Below, piece after piece: positions 6,901 to 7,425 of a stretch of 7,425 bases of DNA (positions are counted from its first letter, which is position 1; every line of letters starts with the position of its first letter). The notes under the pieces were generated by a model, which searched no databases, was not told where the DNA came from, and was given only the letters and a program-made list of their open reading frames with translations. The position numbers were made by a program, and so were the translations under genes. This stretch comes from Burkholderiales bacterium. Its GTDB lineage: Bacteria; Pseudomonadota; Gammaproteobacteria; Burkholderiales; Burkholderiaceae_C. The stretch covers positions 1-7,425 of the forward strand of contig SYDB01000192.1 in NCBI GenBank assembly GCA_005786815.1, in the 5' to 3' direction.

Positions 6901-7396
6901 CCTGCTCAGCCCACTCAGTGCAACTACGGAGGTGAACTTACATGCACCAGCTCTACTGCCCAACGACTACTGCGGCGACGTGCATCTAAGACTCTCTTTC
7001 TACAAAAAATTAGCCATTGCAAAAACATCTGACCAAATTGATGGCTTGCTAGAAGAATTGGTGGACCGTTTTGGCAAATTGCCAACTCAAGCCCAAACCT
7101 TGATTGATGTACACCGTTTACGTGTGAAAGCCCGTGACTATGGCGTGACCAAGGTAGATGCGACACCGCATGTGACCATCATCAGTTTCAAACCAAATCC
7201 GCCGTTTGACGCTATGCGCATCATCGAGTTGGTACAAAAAAACAAACATATCAAGTTGGCGGGTAATGACAGGCTTCGCATCGAGCGTGAACTTCCAGAA
7301 CCCATGGCCAGAGCCAAGATGGTGCAAGATATTTTGCGGGCTTTGGGGACACCCATCACGCCATCTAAACCAGCACCCACCGCTTCGGTGGCCTAG
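3908..7396 (+). CDS. mfd: Transcription-repair coupling factor Mfd
   Basis: ATP-driven DNA translocase that pushes RNA polymerase stalled at lesions off DNA and recruits UvrA for nucleotide excision repair. From the ATG at 3908 the protein has 1162 residues, close to the 1148 of E. coli Mfd. The UvrB-like N-terminal module includes DWETLPYDSFSPHQDLISER from residue 71 and VRGGLIDLFP from 163. The RNA polymerase-interacting, CarD-like domain starts near 478 (GDPVVHNAHGIGRYRG). The RecG-like translocase core has Walker A GDVGFGKT at 633-640, DEEH at 734-737, TATPIPRT from 760, an ETGIDVP motif before the arginine-finger motif GRVGRS at 906-911, and the RGAGEVLGESQSG stretch from 958. A C-terminal regulatory domain completes it; all key motifs are intact. 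The frame is open back to 3797, but those 37 extra codons lie antisense to ispD and do not resemble Mfd, while MHLPSLSTGKRF looks like a normal Mfd beginning. No ribosome binding site precedes 3908. Confidence 0.98.
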   Translation: MHLPSLSTGKRFAIDRPVGSADALWLAKLGAQEKTKKTQVAIVTADAADAHRLQDEISFFAPEVRCVLFPDWETLPYDSFSPHQDLISERLATLWRISQGEADVILIPATTALYRLAPPSFLAGYTFEFKVKQSLNEAKFKEQLSLAGYSHVTQVVSPGEYAVRGGLIDLFPMGSLVPYRVDLFDNEIDSIRTFDPDSQRSLYPVPEVRLLPGREFPMDQDARALFRKRWRELLEGDPTKSRIYKDIGNGVATAGIEYYLPLFFEETATVFNYLSTSAIVVLHGELEPVFQRFWQDSQERYRLVQGDPERPALSPASLFLSAEQFFATANQHAQLALRPYNAASSENTFAQSLPDLMVMRGATDPLERLELYAKNTAHRLLILAESDGRRESLLDFLRASELSPVVFDSLQDFEKSQEKIGIATSHLQVGFSWLETGIDFITETELFAIAPAARRRKKQEQVSDVEALIKDLSELNVGDPVVHNAHGIGRYRGLVNMDLGEKTEEGLPVLQEFLHLEYADQAVLYVPVSQLHLIGRYTGVSADEAPLHKLGSAQWDKAKRRAAEQVRDAAAELLNIYARRAARVGHPFRYSPQDYETFANDFGFDETADQRAAIHAVIQDMISPRPMDRLVCGDVGFGKTEVALRAAFVAVTGGKQVAFLAPTTLLAEQHFQTLTDRFSKWPIKIAEMSRFRSAKEITLAAKGLADGQIDIVIGTHKLLSESVKFKDLGLLIIDEEHRFGVRHKETMKAIRAEVDVLTLTATPIPRTLGMALEGLRDLSVIATAPQRRLAIKTFVRTEGNGVIREAVLRELKRGGQCYFLHNEVDTIENRRARLEELLPEARIAIAHGQMPERELERVMRDFVAQRYNVLLCSTIIETGIDVPTANTIIMSRADKFGLAQLHQLRGRVGRSHHQAYAYLMVPDIESLTKQATQRLDAIQQMEELGSGFYLAMHDLEIRGAGEVLGESQSGNMLEVGFQLYNEMLSEAVRALKNGEEPDLLSPLSATTEVNLHAPALLPNDYCGDVHLRLSFYKKLAIAKTSDQIDGLLEELVDRFGKLPTQAQTLIDVHRLRVKARDYGVTKVDATPHVTIISFKPNPPFDAMRIIELVQKNKHIKLAGNDRLRIERELPEPMARAKMVQDILRALGTPITPSKPAPTASVA
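7377..7391. repeat. Small GC-rich hairpin at the 3' end of mfd
   Basis: CCACCG CTT CGGTGG gives a 6-bp perfect stem with a 3-nt loop (or a UUCG-type loop with a shorter stem). It lies within the last codons of mfd and ends 2 nt before the stop codon. No run of T follows within the visible 34 bp, so an intrinsic terminator cannot be claimed; it may slow 3' exonucleases or be chance. Confidence 0.35.
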
Positions 7397-7425
7397 ATAA
7401 TCTCGGGCAATAGTTACTTTTATAC

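Overview
The window is a piece of a bacterial chromosome. It most likely comes from a betaproteobacterium of the order Burkholderiales, near the Comamonadaceae. This is inferred from the protein style, for example the N-terminal half of Mfd and the divergent ispD / mfd arrangement, and not from any database search. No rRNA, tRNA, insertion sequence, CRISPR array or phage gene is visible. Almost all of the sequence is coding, in six genes.

Left part (1-2205): a RelA-type ppGpp synthetase gene runs leftward off the window edge, with 451 codons visible from its start to within the TGS domain. It is divergent from a complete D-3-hydroxybutyrate dehydrogenase gene (bdhA). The two starts are 69 bp apart, and the gap holds a plausible relA promoter.

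Middle (2206-3884): after a very AT-rich 74-bp gap comes a small helix-turn-helix regulator gene of unknown target. It converges on, and overlaps by 7 bp, the 3' end of an ispD-ispF pair. That pair lies on the minus strand, its two genes overlap by 14 bp, and it supplies two consecutive steps of the MEP isoprenoid pathway.

Right part (3885-7425): mfd, the transcription-repair coupling factor, is divergent from ispD. Only 23 bp separate the two start codons. That gap contains a perfect 10-bp palindrome that could provide a -10 element to both genes. The best Mfd start is at 3908, which gives 1162 residues; a longer reading frame beginning at 3797 would run through the ispD coding region and is rejected.

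The genes do not form one system. They are housekeeping functions: stringent response, storage-polymer or ketone-body metabolism, isoprenoid precursors and DNA repair. I do not see a convincing undescribed system. The points most worth checking are the compact divergent gaps, which may hold shared -10 promoters and leaderless starts, the unusual leader of the helix-turn-helix gene, and the motif changes in RelA.
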